64,000 nt of DNA from Aestuariimicrobium ganziense. GTDB taxonomy: Bacteria; Actinomycetota; Actinomycetes; Propionibacteriales; Propionibacteriaceae. Positions 18,966 through 26,951 of the stretch are shown here, piece by piece. Positions within the stretch are counted from its first letter, which is position 1. The number at the start of each line of letters is the position of its first letter. The stretch is from positions 54,420 to 118,419 of the forward strand of contig NZ_JACYIZ010000008.1 in the NCBI RefSeq assembly GCF_015352975.1, in the 5' to 3' direction. The position numbers and the translations under genes were made by a program. The notes beneath the pieces were generated by a model. That model was not told the origin of the DNA. It searched no databases and saw only the letters and a list, made by a program, of their open reading frames with translations.

Positions 18966-20567
18966 ATGGCGCTGGTGAGCCAGCAGGCGCTCGACCGTGG
19001 GCTGCGTGGACGGATCACCTTCATCGGGTCCGGCCCCGGCCTGCCGTCATTGCTGACCCTGGCCGCGGTCGATGCGGTCAACGAGGCCGATGGCGTGGTG
19101 CTGCTGACCGACGAGCAGCGAGTGCTGCTGAGCCATGCCGGGGTCACCCCGCGCGAGGTCACCGTCCTCGACGAGGACGACGCCCCCGACTTCGAGTCCT
19201 TGGTGCGCGAGGGGCGTAGCCTCGCCGTGCTGATTCCCGGTGACCCCTTCCTCAACGCCGAGACTGCGATGACGGTCACGCAGTGCATTGACGCCGGACT
19301 CGACGTCGAGGTGATCCCCGGGGTGCCCAGGCGTGTGGCACTGCCCGAATTCGCCGGGGTGTCGCTGTCGGCCCAGGTGCAGATGATCACCCTGAGCGAC
19401 CCGGTCGACGCCGAGCAGCACTGGGCGCCGGTGGGTCCGCTGGTGGTGATGGGGGCCGCAGGTCAGATCGGCGAGGTCAGCCGGATCGCCCAGCAGTCCG
19501 GACGAGCCGCCGACGAGGCGGCACTGGTCGTGGTCAGCGCCGGAAGCGTGAACCAGGCCTCGCAGCACACCACGGTCGAGGAACTGGGTGCCGCTGTGGC
19601 TTCACTGGGGGCCGAGGAGCGCACCACGGTGATGGTGGTGATCGGTGACCAGGCTGGTCCTGAGGCACGTCGCAAGCTCAACTGGTTCGAGAACAAGCCA
19701 CTGTTCGGGTGGCGCGTGCTGGTGCCCAGGACGATGGACCAGGCCGGGGCGCTGCTGCGCCGACTGGAGTCGTACGGGGCGATCACCGAACTCGTGCCGA
19801 CCATCTCGGTCGAGCCGCCGCGCCAGCCCCAACTGATGGAGCGGGCGATCCACGGACTGGTCGAGGGCCGCTACGAGTGGATCGCGTTCACCTCGGCCAA
19901 TGCGGTGCGTGCCGTGCGCGAGAAGTTCGACGAGTATGGTCTGGACGCCCGCTCGTTCTCAGGCCTGAAGCTGGCTGCGGTGGGCGAGGCCACCCAGGCG
20001 GCACTGCAGGCCTGGGGCCTGAAACCCGATCTCGTCCCCGAGGGAGAGCAGTCGGTGGCTGGGCTGGCGGCTGAGTTCCCCGCCTACGACGACCTGCTCG
20101 ACCCGATCAACCGAGTGCTGCTGCCGCGCGCCGACATCGCCACCGAGCCGCTGTCGCACGGCCTGGTCGAGCTGGGCTGGGAGGTCGAGGACGTCATCGC
20201 CTTCCGGACGGTGCGAGCCGCGCCCCCGCCGGTCGAGATCCGCGACGCCATCAAGACCGGACAGTTCGACGCGGTGGTGTTCACCTCGTCCTCGACGGTG
20301 CGCAACCTGGTTGGTATCGCGGGCAAGCCGCACAACGCCATGGTGATCGCCGCGATCGGTCCCCGGACCGCCGAGACCTGTGTCGAGCACGGTCTGCGGG
20401 TCGACGTGCAGCCCGACCAGCCGAGCCCGATCGAGATGGTGGACGCGCTCGCGCACTTCGCCGAGGCCCGCCGCGAGCAGCTCAAGGAGAAGGGCAAGCC
20501 GGTGGTGCGTCCGTCGTTGGTGAAGCGACGTGGACGACCCAGCTCCCGCGCTGTCAGCCGCCCCTGA
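18966..20567 (+). CDS. hemD: fused tetrapyrrole methylase-like / uroporphyrinogen-III synthase
   Basis: A 533-residue two-domain protein. Residues about 12-240 form a tetrapyrrole (CobA-like) methylase domain starting ITFIGSGPGLPSLLTL with the PGDP and IPGVPR segments. Residues about 260-510 form uroporphyrinogen-III synthase (GWRVLVPRTMDQAGALLRRLE, WIAFTSANAVRAVREKF, VVFTSSSTVRNL, IAAIGPRTAETC), which closes hydroxymethylbilane into uroporphyrinogen III for haem and cobalamin. GGAGGAG precedes the ATG. The basic C-terminal tail (KRRGRPSSR) is typical of actinobacterial fusions. hemA, hemC and hemB, its usual neighbours, are not in the window. Confidence 0.93.
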   Translation: MALVSQQALDRGLRGRITFIGSGPGLPSLLTLAAVDAVNEADGVVLLTDEQRVLLSHAGVTPREVTVLDEDDAPDFESLVREGRSLAVLIPGDPFLNAETAMTVTQCIDAGLDVEVIPGVPRRVALPEFAGVSLSAQVQMITLSDPVDAEQHWAPVGPLVVMGAAGQIGEVSRIAQQSGRAADEAALVVVSAGSVNQASQHTTVEELGAAVASLGAEERTTVMVVIGDQAGPEARRKLNWFENKPLFGWRVLVPRTMDQAGALLRRLESYGAITELVPTISVEPPRQPQLMERAIHGLVEGRYEWIAFTSANAVRAVREKFDEYGLDARSFSGLKLAAVGEATQAALQAWGLKPDLVPEGEQSVAGLAAEFPAYDDLLDPINRVLLPRADIATEPLSHGLVELGWEVEDVIAFRTVRAAPPPVEIRDAIKTGQFDAVVFTSSSTVRNLVGIAGKPHNAMVIAAIGPRTAETCVEHGLRVDVQPDQPSPIEMVDALAHFAEARREQLKEKGKPVVRPSLVKRRGRPSSRAVSRP

Positions 20568-20582
20568 GCACCGCTGGAAGGC

Positions 20583-20675
20583 CGAGTAGTTCCCGAGGTG
20601 CGAGCGGGCGTGTCGAGACCGTGCTCCCTCTGGTTGGTCGAGTAGCTCGCGAGGAACCTCGAGCGTGTCGAGACC
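20583..20675 (+). repeat. dispersed repeat, two head-to-tail copies
   Basis: Copy A (20583-20620) and copy B (20639-20675) both run from CGAGTAG through CGAGG and GAGCG to GTGTCGAGACC. A further copy in the opposite orientation lies at 25526-25568, with a degraded one beside it. The sequence resembles the GTCGAGACC-type intergenic repeats common in Propionibacteriales genomes. Confidence 0.8.
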
Positions 20676-20750
20676 ACCTCCCGTGGGCTCTCAACCTGAG
20701 GTTCGTCCCACGACGGGTACCTTCTGTTGGCCACGGCCACAGAACTGTCC

Positions 20751-20776
20751 GACGGGCACTGCATACCATGCCCGTC
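20751..20776. terminator. candidate bidirectional hairpin
   Basis: GACGGGCA and its exact complement TGCCCGTC are separated by a 10-base loop. It lies between convergent genes (184 bases after hemD, 158 bases after the FtsX-type gene), so it could serve either or both. No T-run is present. Confidence 0.45.
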
Positions 20777-20933
20777 GTTCGCCATCGTGTCCGTCGCGGA
20801 TCGATGGTGCCCGTCGCGCCGCCCCCTCCCGCCGAGACCCCTCGCCGCACCGGTTTGTGGCGTGAACTGCAGTGAGAGCCGCGAGTTTCGCGCCAGTGAT
20901 CGTTCGGACGACCTCTGGCCCCCGCGGTTCAAC

Positions 20934-23486
20934 TCACTCGGCGCGGACTGCGCTCGCCTTCGCCGGGGGGATCACCCACCCGATCACAGCCAGGGCCACC
21001 GGGACGACCAGGAACAGGGCCCCCAGCCAGTGCCACGGGATGGACAGCCTGACCACGTCGCCCGAGCTGAGGATCGCAATCACCAGCGGCACCAGGGCCA
21101 CCAGCACGCCCAGCACCAGCCCCAGCGTCGTGGTCGAGGTCGCCATCACTGACGACATGCCTCGAAGCGTCCGACGCCTGGCCCCGATCGTGGCCAACGT
21201 CGTCATGGATGCACGGGCGTCCCGCAGGGTGAGTGCGGTCGTCACCGTCGCCACCGCTACCAGCAGTGCACCGAAGGCCACGGTGAACCACTTGTTGGTC
21301 CCCGAGTAGTGGTCGATCGGGCCGGGTTCGTAGGCCATCATCACCTGGGCGACTCCTGCCTCGAAGCTCACCTGGTCCAGTCGCTCACGCTCGTCGGCGG
21401 TGGGCAGGCGTCCATAGTCCAGCCAAGTCGTCGTGGGGCCTTCCGCAACGGTCGCCTTGTGGGCGTCGAGGAAGGCTCGTCCCACCAGCGGGGGAGCGTA
21501 GCTGTTGCCCACCTGCACCGCCGGCACCTCGACATCTCCGGCGCCCGTTGTCAGCGAGACCTTCCCGTCGGTGATGGCGCCGTCGCCGAAGACGACCACT
21601 CCACCCTTGGCGAGCACCTCGGCCGCCTCAGCAGGGGTGGACTGGCGGGTCAGGAAGGCGACCGTGTCGGCATCGCCCAGAATCACCGAGCCGGGGCCGT
21701 TGTAGCGGCAGCCCTTCTCGTCGCACGGCGTCACCAGGAACAGCGGTATGTGGCCGTTCTCGGGTCCGGAGGCGATGAGCTGGGTGGTCTGCGCCGTGGC
21801 TCGGGGCTGACCCATGACCTTGGTGAGCTTGTCGGTCGTCCGGGCGATGGCTGCCGGGTCGATCTTGCCGGAGCGTTGGCCCGGACCAGCGTCGACCTGC
21901 GGCACGAGGGTGACAAAGCCTGACGTCATGGTCGGCTTCCAGTCGGCGACCTCGGTGCGTCCGACCGAGGCGGTGGCCACGATCATGGTGGTGGCCAACG
22001 CCATCATGGCCATCGTCGCGGCGACCGCTGCCGAGGCCCTGGCCCGGTTTCGAGACCAGTCCCGGGCGGCAAGCCGGGTCGCCAGGGGGCCGCGCCCGAC
22101 GGCTCGTCCCAGCCACGTCAGCAGCCAGCCGAGCATCAGCAGCGCGGCGACGAACAGCAGCACCACACTGCCGACCGCGGGGATGATGCCCCGCTCGACC
22201 TGGTTGCGGGCAGCAGCGCTGTACTGGGCGCGCGCCCACTGCGACCCGGCGATGCCGACGATCAGGCCGGCCGCGGCCAGGCCCAGCCCGAGCCACGGAC
22301 GACGCACCGGTGGTGCGGCCGCCTCGCTGCGACGGATGCCGGTCATCACGTCCTGTCGGACGACCTGCTGCGAGGGGATCCACGCCGCCACCAGGGCAGC
22401 CAGCGTGCCGACCACGAGCAGTCCTGCCATCACCAGCCACGGAACGGTCACCGGACGCGGGTACCCGACCCCCTGGGACTCGATCCAGCGCTGCAGGCCC
22501 AGTCCGACCGCAGTGCCGACGGCCACGCCGAGTGCTGAGCCGATCAGCCCGAGCAGCAGGCCTTGGCGGGTGACCATGCCCTGCAGCACGGCACGTGGGG
22601 CACCTGTGGCCCCCAGCAGGGCCAGGGTGCGGCGCTGCTGCCGCACGCCGATGGTGAACGCTGCGGCCACCATCGTCGCGGTGATCACCAGGGCGAGTGC
22701 CCCGACCAGCACCATCAAGGCACTGGCCGCGGTCGCGCCGTCATTGAGGCTGCCGACGTCGTACTGCGCAGCGACCGCGTCCTTGGTGAGCACCGCCGCG
22801 CCCTGCCGGTTGAGTGCGGCGGTCTGGTCAGCGTTGGGCACAGCGCCGACCACCAACGCCTCGACCATCTCGGCGTCCTTGGCGAGCGGATGACCGGGAG
22901 GCACCACGAACCAGCCGTCCAGGGGCACGTTCGTGCGGACCAGGCCCACGATCCTGTGGTTGCTGCCGGCCAGTGACACGGTGTCGCCGACGCCCAGTTG
23001 CAGGCGGTTGGCCCCCCACGCCACCAGCAGTACCTCGCCGGCCCTGGGGGTCACGAGAGGCCCGACCCGGAAGCGCTCTGGCTGGCTGGTGACGTCGATG
23101 ACGGCGACGGAGGCATCGAGGGTGGCGTCGCGCCAGGTCATCGGGACGCGCACCGTCGACTGGGGACGCACCTCGAGTCCGGTGGTGGGCACCTCACCGA
23201 GAGGCTTGAGCGGGGCTGCCGTCTGGTCGCTGTTCGCGCAGAACGGTGTCGCCAGGTCGACCTGTCGGCAGGTGCCGTCGGCTCCCTGCAGTGTGACGAT
23301 CTTGGCCCGAGCGTTGCCGAACTCGGCCTCGACCTGGCCGGACTGGTTGTAGTCGTCCAGTGCCACGGCCGCCAGTGCGGTCACGGTCACGATCGGCAGC
23401 AGGACCAGCAGGACGATCAGCAGCGAGCGTCTGCGGTGGCGGGTGATGTCGCGCCAAGCCAGGCGCGTGGTGATGTCGCGGAACAC
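20934..23486 (-). CDS. FtsX-like ABC transporter permease (MacB/LolC type)
   Basis: An 850-residue membrane protein with the FtsX layout. There is one N-terminal helix (LLIVLLVLLPIVTVTALAAV), a large extracytoplasmic domain, three helices around residues 250-370, further helices near 410-500, a second extracytoplasmic domain and three C-terminal helices. The duplicated layout is typical of actinobacterial permeases that pair with a single LolD-like ATPase. It directly follows that ATPase gene with no gap and shares its PadR control. Substrates of this class are usually lipids, peptides or antimicrobials; nothing in the sequence specifies which. Confidence 0.9.
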   Translation of the reverse strand: MFRDITTRLAWRDITRHRRRSLLIVLLVLLPIVTVTALAAVALDDYNQSGQVEAEFGNARAKIVTLQGADGTCRQVDLATPFCANSDQTAAPLKPLGEVPTTGLEVRPQSTVRVPMTWRDATLDASVAVIDVTSQPERFRVGPLVTPRAGEVLLVAWGANRLQLGVGDTVSLAGSNHRIVGLVRTNVPLDGWFVVPPGHPLAKDAEMVEALVVGAVPNADQTAALNRQGAAVLTKDAVAAQYDVGSLNDGATAASALMVLVGALALVITATMVAAAFTIGVRQQRRTLALLGATGAPRAVLQGMVTRQGLLLGLIGSALGVAVGTAVGLGLQRWIESQGVGYPRPVTVPWLVMAGLLVVGTLAALVAAWIPSQQVVRQDVMTGIRRSEAAAPPVRRPWLGLGLAAAGLIVGIAGSQWARAQYSAAARNQVERGIIPAVGSVVLLFVAALLMLGWLLTWLGRAVGRGPLATRLAARDWSRNRARASAAVAATMAMMALATTMIVATASVGRTEVADWKPTMTSGFVTLVPQVDAGPGQRSGKIDPAAIARTTDKLTKVMGQPRATAQTTQLIASGPENGHIPLFLVTPCDEKGCRYNGPGSVILGDADTVAFLTRQSTPAEAAEVLAKGGVVVFGDGAITDGKVSLTTGAGDVEVPAVQVGNSYAPPLVGRAFLDAHKATVAEGPTTTWLDYGRLPTADERERLDQVSFEAGVAQVMMAYEPGPIDHYSGTNKWFTVAFGALLVAVATVTTALTLRDARASMTTLATIGARRRTLRGMSSVMATSTTTLGLVLGVLVALVPLVIAILSSGDVVRLSIPWHWLGALFLVVPVALAVIGWVIPPAKASAVRAE

Positions 23487-24245
23487 TCAGGCCTCGACGT
23501 CCGGGTCGAAGATCCGGCGGGGGACGCGCGAGTTGGAGTGCCGCAGCAGCACTGTCGGGTCGTCCGAGCGGGACTCGTCGACCAGTCGTCCGTCGCGCAG
23601 GAAGATCACCCGATCGGCCCAGCCGGCGTGGCGGGCCTCGTGGGTGACCATGACGACCGCAACCCCTTCGTCGGCCAGTTGGCGCAGCAGCGCCATGATC
23701 TGGTCGCCCGTGGAGGTGTCGAGGGCGCCGGTGGGCTCGTCGGCCAGGAGGATGCGACGGTCGCCGATGATGGCGCGGGCGATCGCCACGCGCTGCCGCT
23801 GACCGCCGGAGACCTGGTCGATGCCGCGGTCGGCAAGTTCGGCGATACCGACCCGCTCGAGGGCATGGCGTGCCTGCTGCAGCGCGTCGGCGGTGCGGGC
23901 GTCGTCCAGTTCGAGCGGCAGTGCGACGTTCTCGAGCACGGTCAGCGTGGGCACCAGGTTGAAGTCCTGGAAGACGAAGCCGAGCATCCGGCGTCGGATA
24001 CGGGCGAGTTCGTCGCGGGTACGGCCCTTGAGTTCGGTGCCGGCGACGCCAACCCCGCCGCCGGTGGGCTGGTCGAGTCCGCCAGCCAGGGCGAGCAGGG
24101 TCGACTTGCCCGAGCCCGAGGGGCCCATCACGGCGACGAACTCACCACGCTCGACGCTCAGCGACACCTCGCGCAGGGCGTGGACGGTGGTCGGTCCGGA
24201 GCCGTAGCTGCGGGTGACGTTGTCGAGTTCGAGGACGATGCTCAT
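23487..24245 (-). CDS. ABC transporter ATP-binding protein (LolD/MacB type)
   Basis: A 252-residue ATPase with Walker A GPSGSGKST near residue 42, Q-loop FQDFN, signature VSGGQRQRVAIARAI, Walker B LLADEPTGALD and H-loop MVTHE. This set, particularly DEPTGALD, is typical of ATPases that partner FtsX-like permeases. The ATG at 24245 overlaps the padR stop by four bases, and the permease start is immediately downstream of its stop, so padR, ATPase and permease form one transcription unit. Confidence 0.94.
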   Translation of the reverse strand: MSIVLELDNVTRSYGSGPTTVHALREVSLSVERGEFVAVMGPSGSGKSTLLALAGGLDQPTGGGVGVAGTELKGRTRDELARIRRRMLGFVFQDFNLVPTLTVLENVALPLELDDARTADALQQARHALERVGIAELADRGIDQVSGGQRQRVAIARAIIGDRRILLADEPTGALDTSTGDQIMALLRQLADEGVAVVMVTHEARHAGWADRVIFLRDGRLVDESRSDDPTVLLRHSNSRVPRRIFDPDVEA

Positions 24246-24868
24246 CGCGGGCTCTTCTGCGAGGCGGGAAGGGGATTGGTGGTGGCGGGTGGGGTGGGCT
24301 GGGGCTCGACGGCCGCTGCGGCTCGGGCCGTACGGGCAGCCCGGGCACGGTGGGACGCGCGCAGGGCGGCGTTCTCGCAGTGGTCGAGCCAGCGCACCTC
24401 GGCCTCGGTCTGGTGGATCATCGACTCGATCACCAGGTGCCAAGCCAGGTCGTCGGGGTCGGCCGCGCGCCGGGCCCGGGTGTAGTCCTGCAAGGTGGCG
24501 ATCGAAGCGCGGCGCTGCACCTGCACCAGCGCAGTCAGGTCGACCGCCGGCATGGACGACGCGATGGCGATCTTGATGGCGAGTTCGTTGCGCGGCGGGT
24601 TGTCGAGGACGACCGGGTTGGCGAACCAGGCCTGCACCTCACGGCGTCCATCGGTGGTGATCGAGTGCACCACCCGGCCGTCGTCGTCCTCGTCACCGCG
24701 GACGACCAGACCGTCGCGCTCGAGGCGCTCGAGGGTGGAGTAGACCTGACCGATGTTGAGTGGCCAGGAGTGGCCGGTGCGGCGGTCGAACTCGGCCTTG
24801 AGCTCGTACCCGTGCCGGGGCTGCTCACTGAGCAGGGCCAGCAGGCTCTGACGAATCGACATCAACAC
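24242..24868 (-). CDS. PadR-family transcriptional regulator
   Basis: A 208-residue regulator with an N-terminal winged helix (SIRQSLLALLSEQPRHGYELKAEF, then IGQVYSTLERLERDGLV) and a C-terminal helical domain (about 95-175). The last 35 residues are an Ala/Pro-rich tail. PadR proteins usually repress adjacent exporter genes until a ligand binds. Two palindromes 16-55 bases upstream of the start are the likely operators. MSIRQ two codons later (24862) is an alternative start. It leads the operon with the ATPase and permease, so autoregulation is expected. Confidence 0.92.
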   Translation of the reverse strand: MLMSIRQSLLALLSEQPRHGYELKAEFDRRTGHSWPLNIGQVYSTLERLERDGLVVRGDEDDDGRVVHSITTDGRREVQAWFANPVVLDNPPRNELAIKIAIASSMPAVDLTALVQVQRRASIATLQDYTRARRAADPDDLAWHLVIESMIHQTEAEVRWLDHCENAALRASHRARAARTARAAAAVEPQPTPPATTNPLPASQKSPR

Positions 24869-24883
24869 CCCTAGTGGAGAGCG

Positions 24884-24898
24884 GCATACTCGGTATGC
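24884..24898. promoter_or_regulatory. PadR operator candidate 1
   Basis: GCATACTCGGTATGC is a 15-base palindrome with one mismatched pair, 16 bases upstream of the padR start. It shares the half-site GCATACT with the second site, 25 bases away centre to centre. Confidence 0.8.
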
Positions 24899-24908
24899 AG
24901 CGAGTGTT

Positions 24909-24923
24909 GCATACTGAGTATGC
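24909..24923. promoter_or_regulatory. PadR operator candidate 2
   Basis: GCATACTGAGTATGC is a perfect 15-base palindrome around one central base. Together with the site at 24884 it forms a pair. The ATACT/AGTAT pattern matches known PadR boxes. It also lies upstream of the divergent gene at 24994, which could be co-regulated. Confidence 0.82.
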
Positions 24924-24993
24924 CCTGCGCAAGAGGTTGTCGGTGATGACGTGCGGCGGCACTAGCATGGGAGCCCGGAACAGGGAGGCCACC

Positions 24994-25461
24994 TTGGCGA
25001 GCACGACCTACTGGGACACCCAGAACCACCGGCCATTGAGCGAGTCGGCCGCGCAGACGTTGATGCTGTCGTTCGCCCACGAGTTGCTCCGCGCCGCCAG
25101 CGCGTCGGACAAGCGGGTGTCGTCGGCCGACCTGTCGCGGGTGCTGCAGCGGCGCAGCGGCATCGAGGTGCGGGTGCCGGCCGGCGGTGAGACCGAGGGT
25201 GCCTGGCTGGTCAACCTGCTGAACCGCGTCGACCAGCGCGCCGCCCAGGCCGGTGAGGGCCCCGCGCTGTCGTCGGTCGTGGCCTGGGGCAGGCCCGCGA
25301 GCCCGCCCCCGCCTCGTCCCGCTGGACGAGGCAGCGGTGCGGCACGGTCGGTGCCCGCGGCACCGGCTCGTCACCGGTCGACCGAGCCGCTGCAGGGGTC
25401 GGTCTGCCCGCGGTGCTTCATGCAGATGTCACTGACCGGGGTCTGCGACAACTGCGCCTGA
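24994..25461 (+). CDS. conserved actinobacterial protein with C-terminal zinc-ribbon-like cysteines
   Basis: About 155 residues. An N-terminal helical region (LSESAAQTLMLSFAHELLRAA) is followed by a Pro/Ala-rich linker and a C-terminal pair of CxxC motifs (CPRCFMQMSLTGVCDNC) that would bind one zinc. I do not recognise a named family. TTG at 24994 was chosen because GGGAGG lies 6 bases upstream; ATG at 24967 is the alternative. It is divergent from padR across the two palindromes, so the regulator could also affect it, but this is inference. Confidence 0.7.
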   Translation: MASTTYWDTQNHRPLSESAAQTLMLSFAHELLRAASASDKRVSSADLSRVLQRRSGIEVRVPAGGETEGAWLVNLLNRVDQRAAQAGEGPALSSVVAWGRPASPPPPRPAGRGSGAARSVPAAPARHRSTEPLQGSVCPRCFMQMSLTGVCDNCA

Positions 25462-25525
25462 GGCGCTTGGGGTCTGATCGTCACGAGGCGTCGAGCCGGT
25501 GAGATCTCCCGGCGGGCGCCGGCCG

Positions 25526-25612
25526 GGTCTCGACACGCCCGCTCGTGACTCGCGGGCCACTCGACCAGCCACGAGAGGTTCGTGTCGCTCGTGCCTCGCG
25601 GGCCACGCAACC
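25526..25612 (-). repeat. dispersed repeat, inverted copies
   Basis: The segment 25526-25568 (GGTCTCGACACGCCCGC to CACTCGACCA) is the reverse complement of the repeat type at 20583-20675. A degraded second unit (25576-25612, ending CGCGGGCCACGCAACC) follows. The surrounding 25462-25686 interval has no gene. Confidence 0.75.
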
Positions 25613-25686
25613 ACCAGCGGGTGGGCTGTCCGGCGCACCCCGTGTAGGCTGTGCCAGACGCCACCGCCACTGCCGAGGAGACCTGC

Positions 25687-26382
25687 GTGACCACGCCTGA
25701 GCACACCCTGGTGCACCTGGTGCGCCATGGCGAGGTCGACAACCCCGGCGGCGTCCTCTACGGGCGTCTGGCGGGCTTCCCCCTCACCGAGCGTGGACGA
25801 GCCATGGCCGAGCGGGTCGCCGAGCACACCGCCGACTGGCCGCTGACCCACCTCGCCAGCTCACCACTCGAGCGTGCCCGCGAGACCCTCGCCCCGATCG
25901 CTGCCCGCCACCCCCACCTCGAGCCCCAGGTCAGCGAGGCCGTGCTCGAGGCCACGAACGACTTCGAGGGCCAGGTCTTCGGTCCCGGCAACCAGGCGCT
26001 GCGCAAGCCTGCCAACTGGTGGAAGCTGCGCAACCCGCTTCGTCCCAGTTGGGGCGAACCGTTCACCGACCTCGCCGAGCGCATGCGTACCGGCATCCTC
26101 GAGGCCGCCCGCGCCGCGGGCCCGGGTGGTCAGGCCCTGGTGGTCAGCCACCAACTGCCGATCTGGATCGCCCGGCTCGACGCCGAGGGACGACGCCTCG
26201 TCCACGACCCCCGGAAGCGCCAGTGCACGCTGGCCTCGATCACCACCTTCCACCTGCTCGGCGAGCGGGTCGTGAGGGTCAGCTACGCCGAACCGGCGCT
26301 CGGCCTGATTCCGTCGAAGGACCGCAACGCCAACTTCTCCTCGGGTCACAGCGGCCCGTTGCACCCGGAGCCGACCCAGTGA
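25687..26382 (+). CDS. histidine phosphatase family protein (phosphoglycerate-mutase-like)
   Basis: A 231-residue protein with the catalytic VHLVRHGEVDN motif near the N-terminus, the LASSPLERARETL block, an acidic general-base region around residue 95 and the second catalytic histidine in ALVVSHQLPIW. It is the first gene of a five-gene run with the cytochrome c maturation genes, as in mycobacteria (Rv0525-Rv0529). Its substrate is unknown. GTG at 25687 with GAGGAG upstream is the chosen start. Its stop overlaps the next gene by four bases. Confidence 0.9.
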   Translation: MTTPEHTLVHLVRHGEVDNPGGVLYGRLAGFPLTERGRAMAERVAEHTADWPLTHLASSPLERARETLAPIAARHPHLEPQVSEAVLEATNDFEGQVFGPGNQALRKPANWWKLRNPLRPSWGEPFTDLAERMRTGILEAARAAGPGGQALVVSHQLPIWIARLDAEGRRLVHDPRKRQCTLASITTFHLLGERVVRVSYAEPALGLIPSKDRNANFSSGHSGPLHPEPTQ

Positions 26383-26951
26383 CCCTCGCCCGCCGAAGTC
26401 TGCTCGCCGGGCTGGGGCTCGCTGGCCTGCTCGGCGCAGCCGGCTGCACCCGCAACCCGTCGGCCACCGAGGACGTCGGCTTCGTCGCCGGCGACGGATC
26501 GTTCTCGCTGGTGCCGGTCGACAAACGCGTCCAGGCGCCGATCCTCACCGGCCCAGACCTCGAGGGCAAGTCGCTCACCACCGACGGACGCACCGGACGC
26601 GTGGTCGTCCTCAACGTCTGGGGATCGTGGTGCAGCCCGTGCCGCGCCGAGGCCCCAGAACTGGTCAAGGCCGCCGCCCAGACCCGGGGCACGGCCGACT
26701 TCCTCGGCATCAACACCCGAGACAACGACGTCGCCCCCGCCCGGGCCTTCGTCCGCGCCTTCAAGGTCGACTACCCCAACTTCTACGACCCGCGCGGTGA
26801 ACTGCTGCTGCAACTCAAGGCGCTGCCGGCCAACGCCATCCCCAGCACCTTGTTCCTCGACCCGCAAGGACGCATCGCCGCCCGCATCCTGGGTGAGGCC
26901 AAGGCGTCGACCTTCGTTGGAGCCGTCAACGACCTGGCGGCCGGAAAGTGA
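26379..26951 (+). CDS. TlpA/ResA-like thiol-disulfide lipoprotein
   Basis: A 190-residue extracytoplasmic thioredoxin-like protein. It has a lipoprotein signal with lipobox LGAAGC, then the thioredoxin fold with VVLNVWGSWCSPCRAEAPEL containing the CSPC redox site, and the cis-Pro segment AIPSTLFLD. It should keep the haem-binding cysteines of apocytochrome c reduced, using electrons passed by CcdA encoded next. It overlaps both neighbours by four bases, showing operon organisation. Confidence 0.93.
   Translation: MTLARRSLLAGLGLAGLLGAAGCTRNPSATEDVGFVAGDGSFSLVPVDKRVQAPILTGPDLEGKSLTTDGRTGRVVVLNVWGSWCSPCRAEAPELVKAAAQTRGTADFLGINTRDNDVAPARAFVRAFKVDYPNFYDPRGELLLQLKALPANAIPSTLFLDPQGRIAARILGEAKASTFVGAVNDLAAGK

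Larger units (their letters stand above)
20568..20933. other. 366-bp intergenic region with repeats and a hairpin
   Basis: No convincing gene is present between the convergent hemD and FtsX-type genes. The region holds two copies of a dispersed repeat (20583-20675) and a perfect 8-bp hairpin (20751-20776). The remaining 150 bases show no feature I can name. Short open frames here start poorly and look like noise. Confidence 0.7.
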
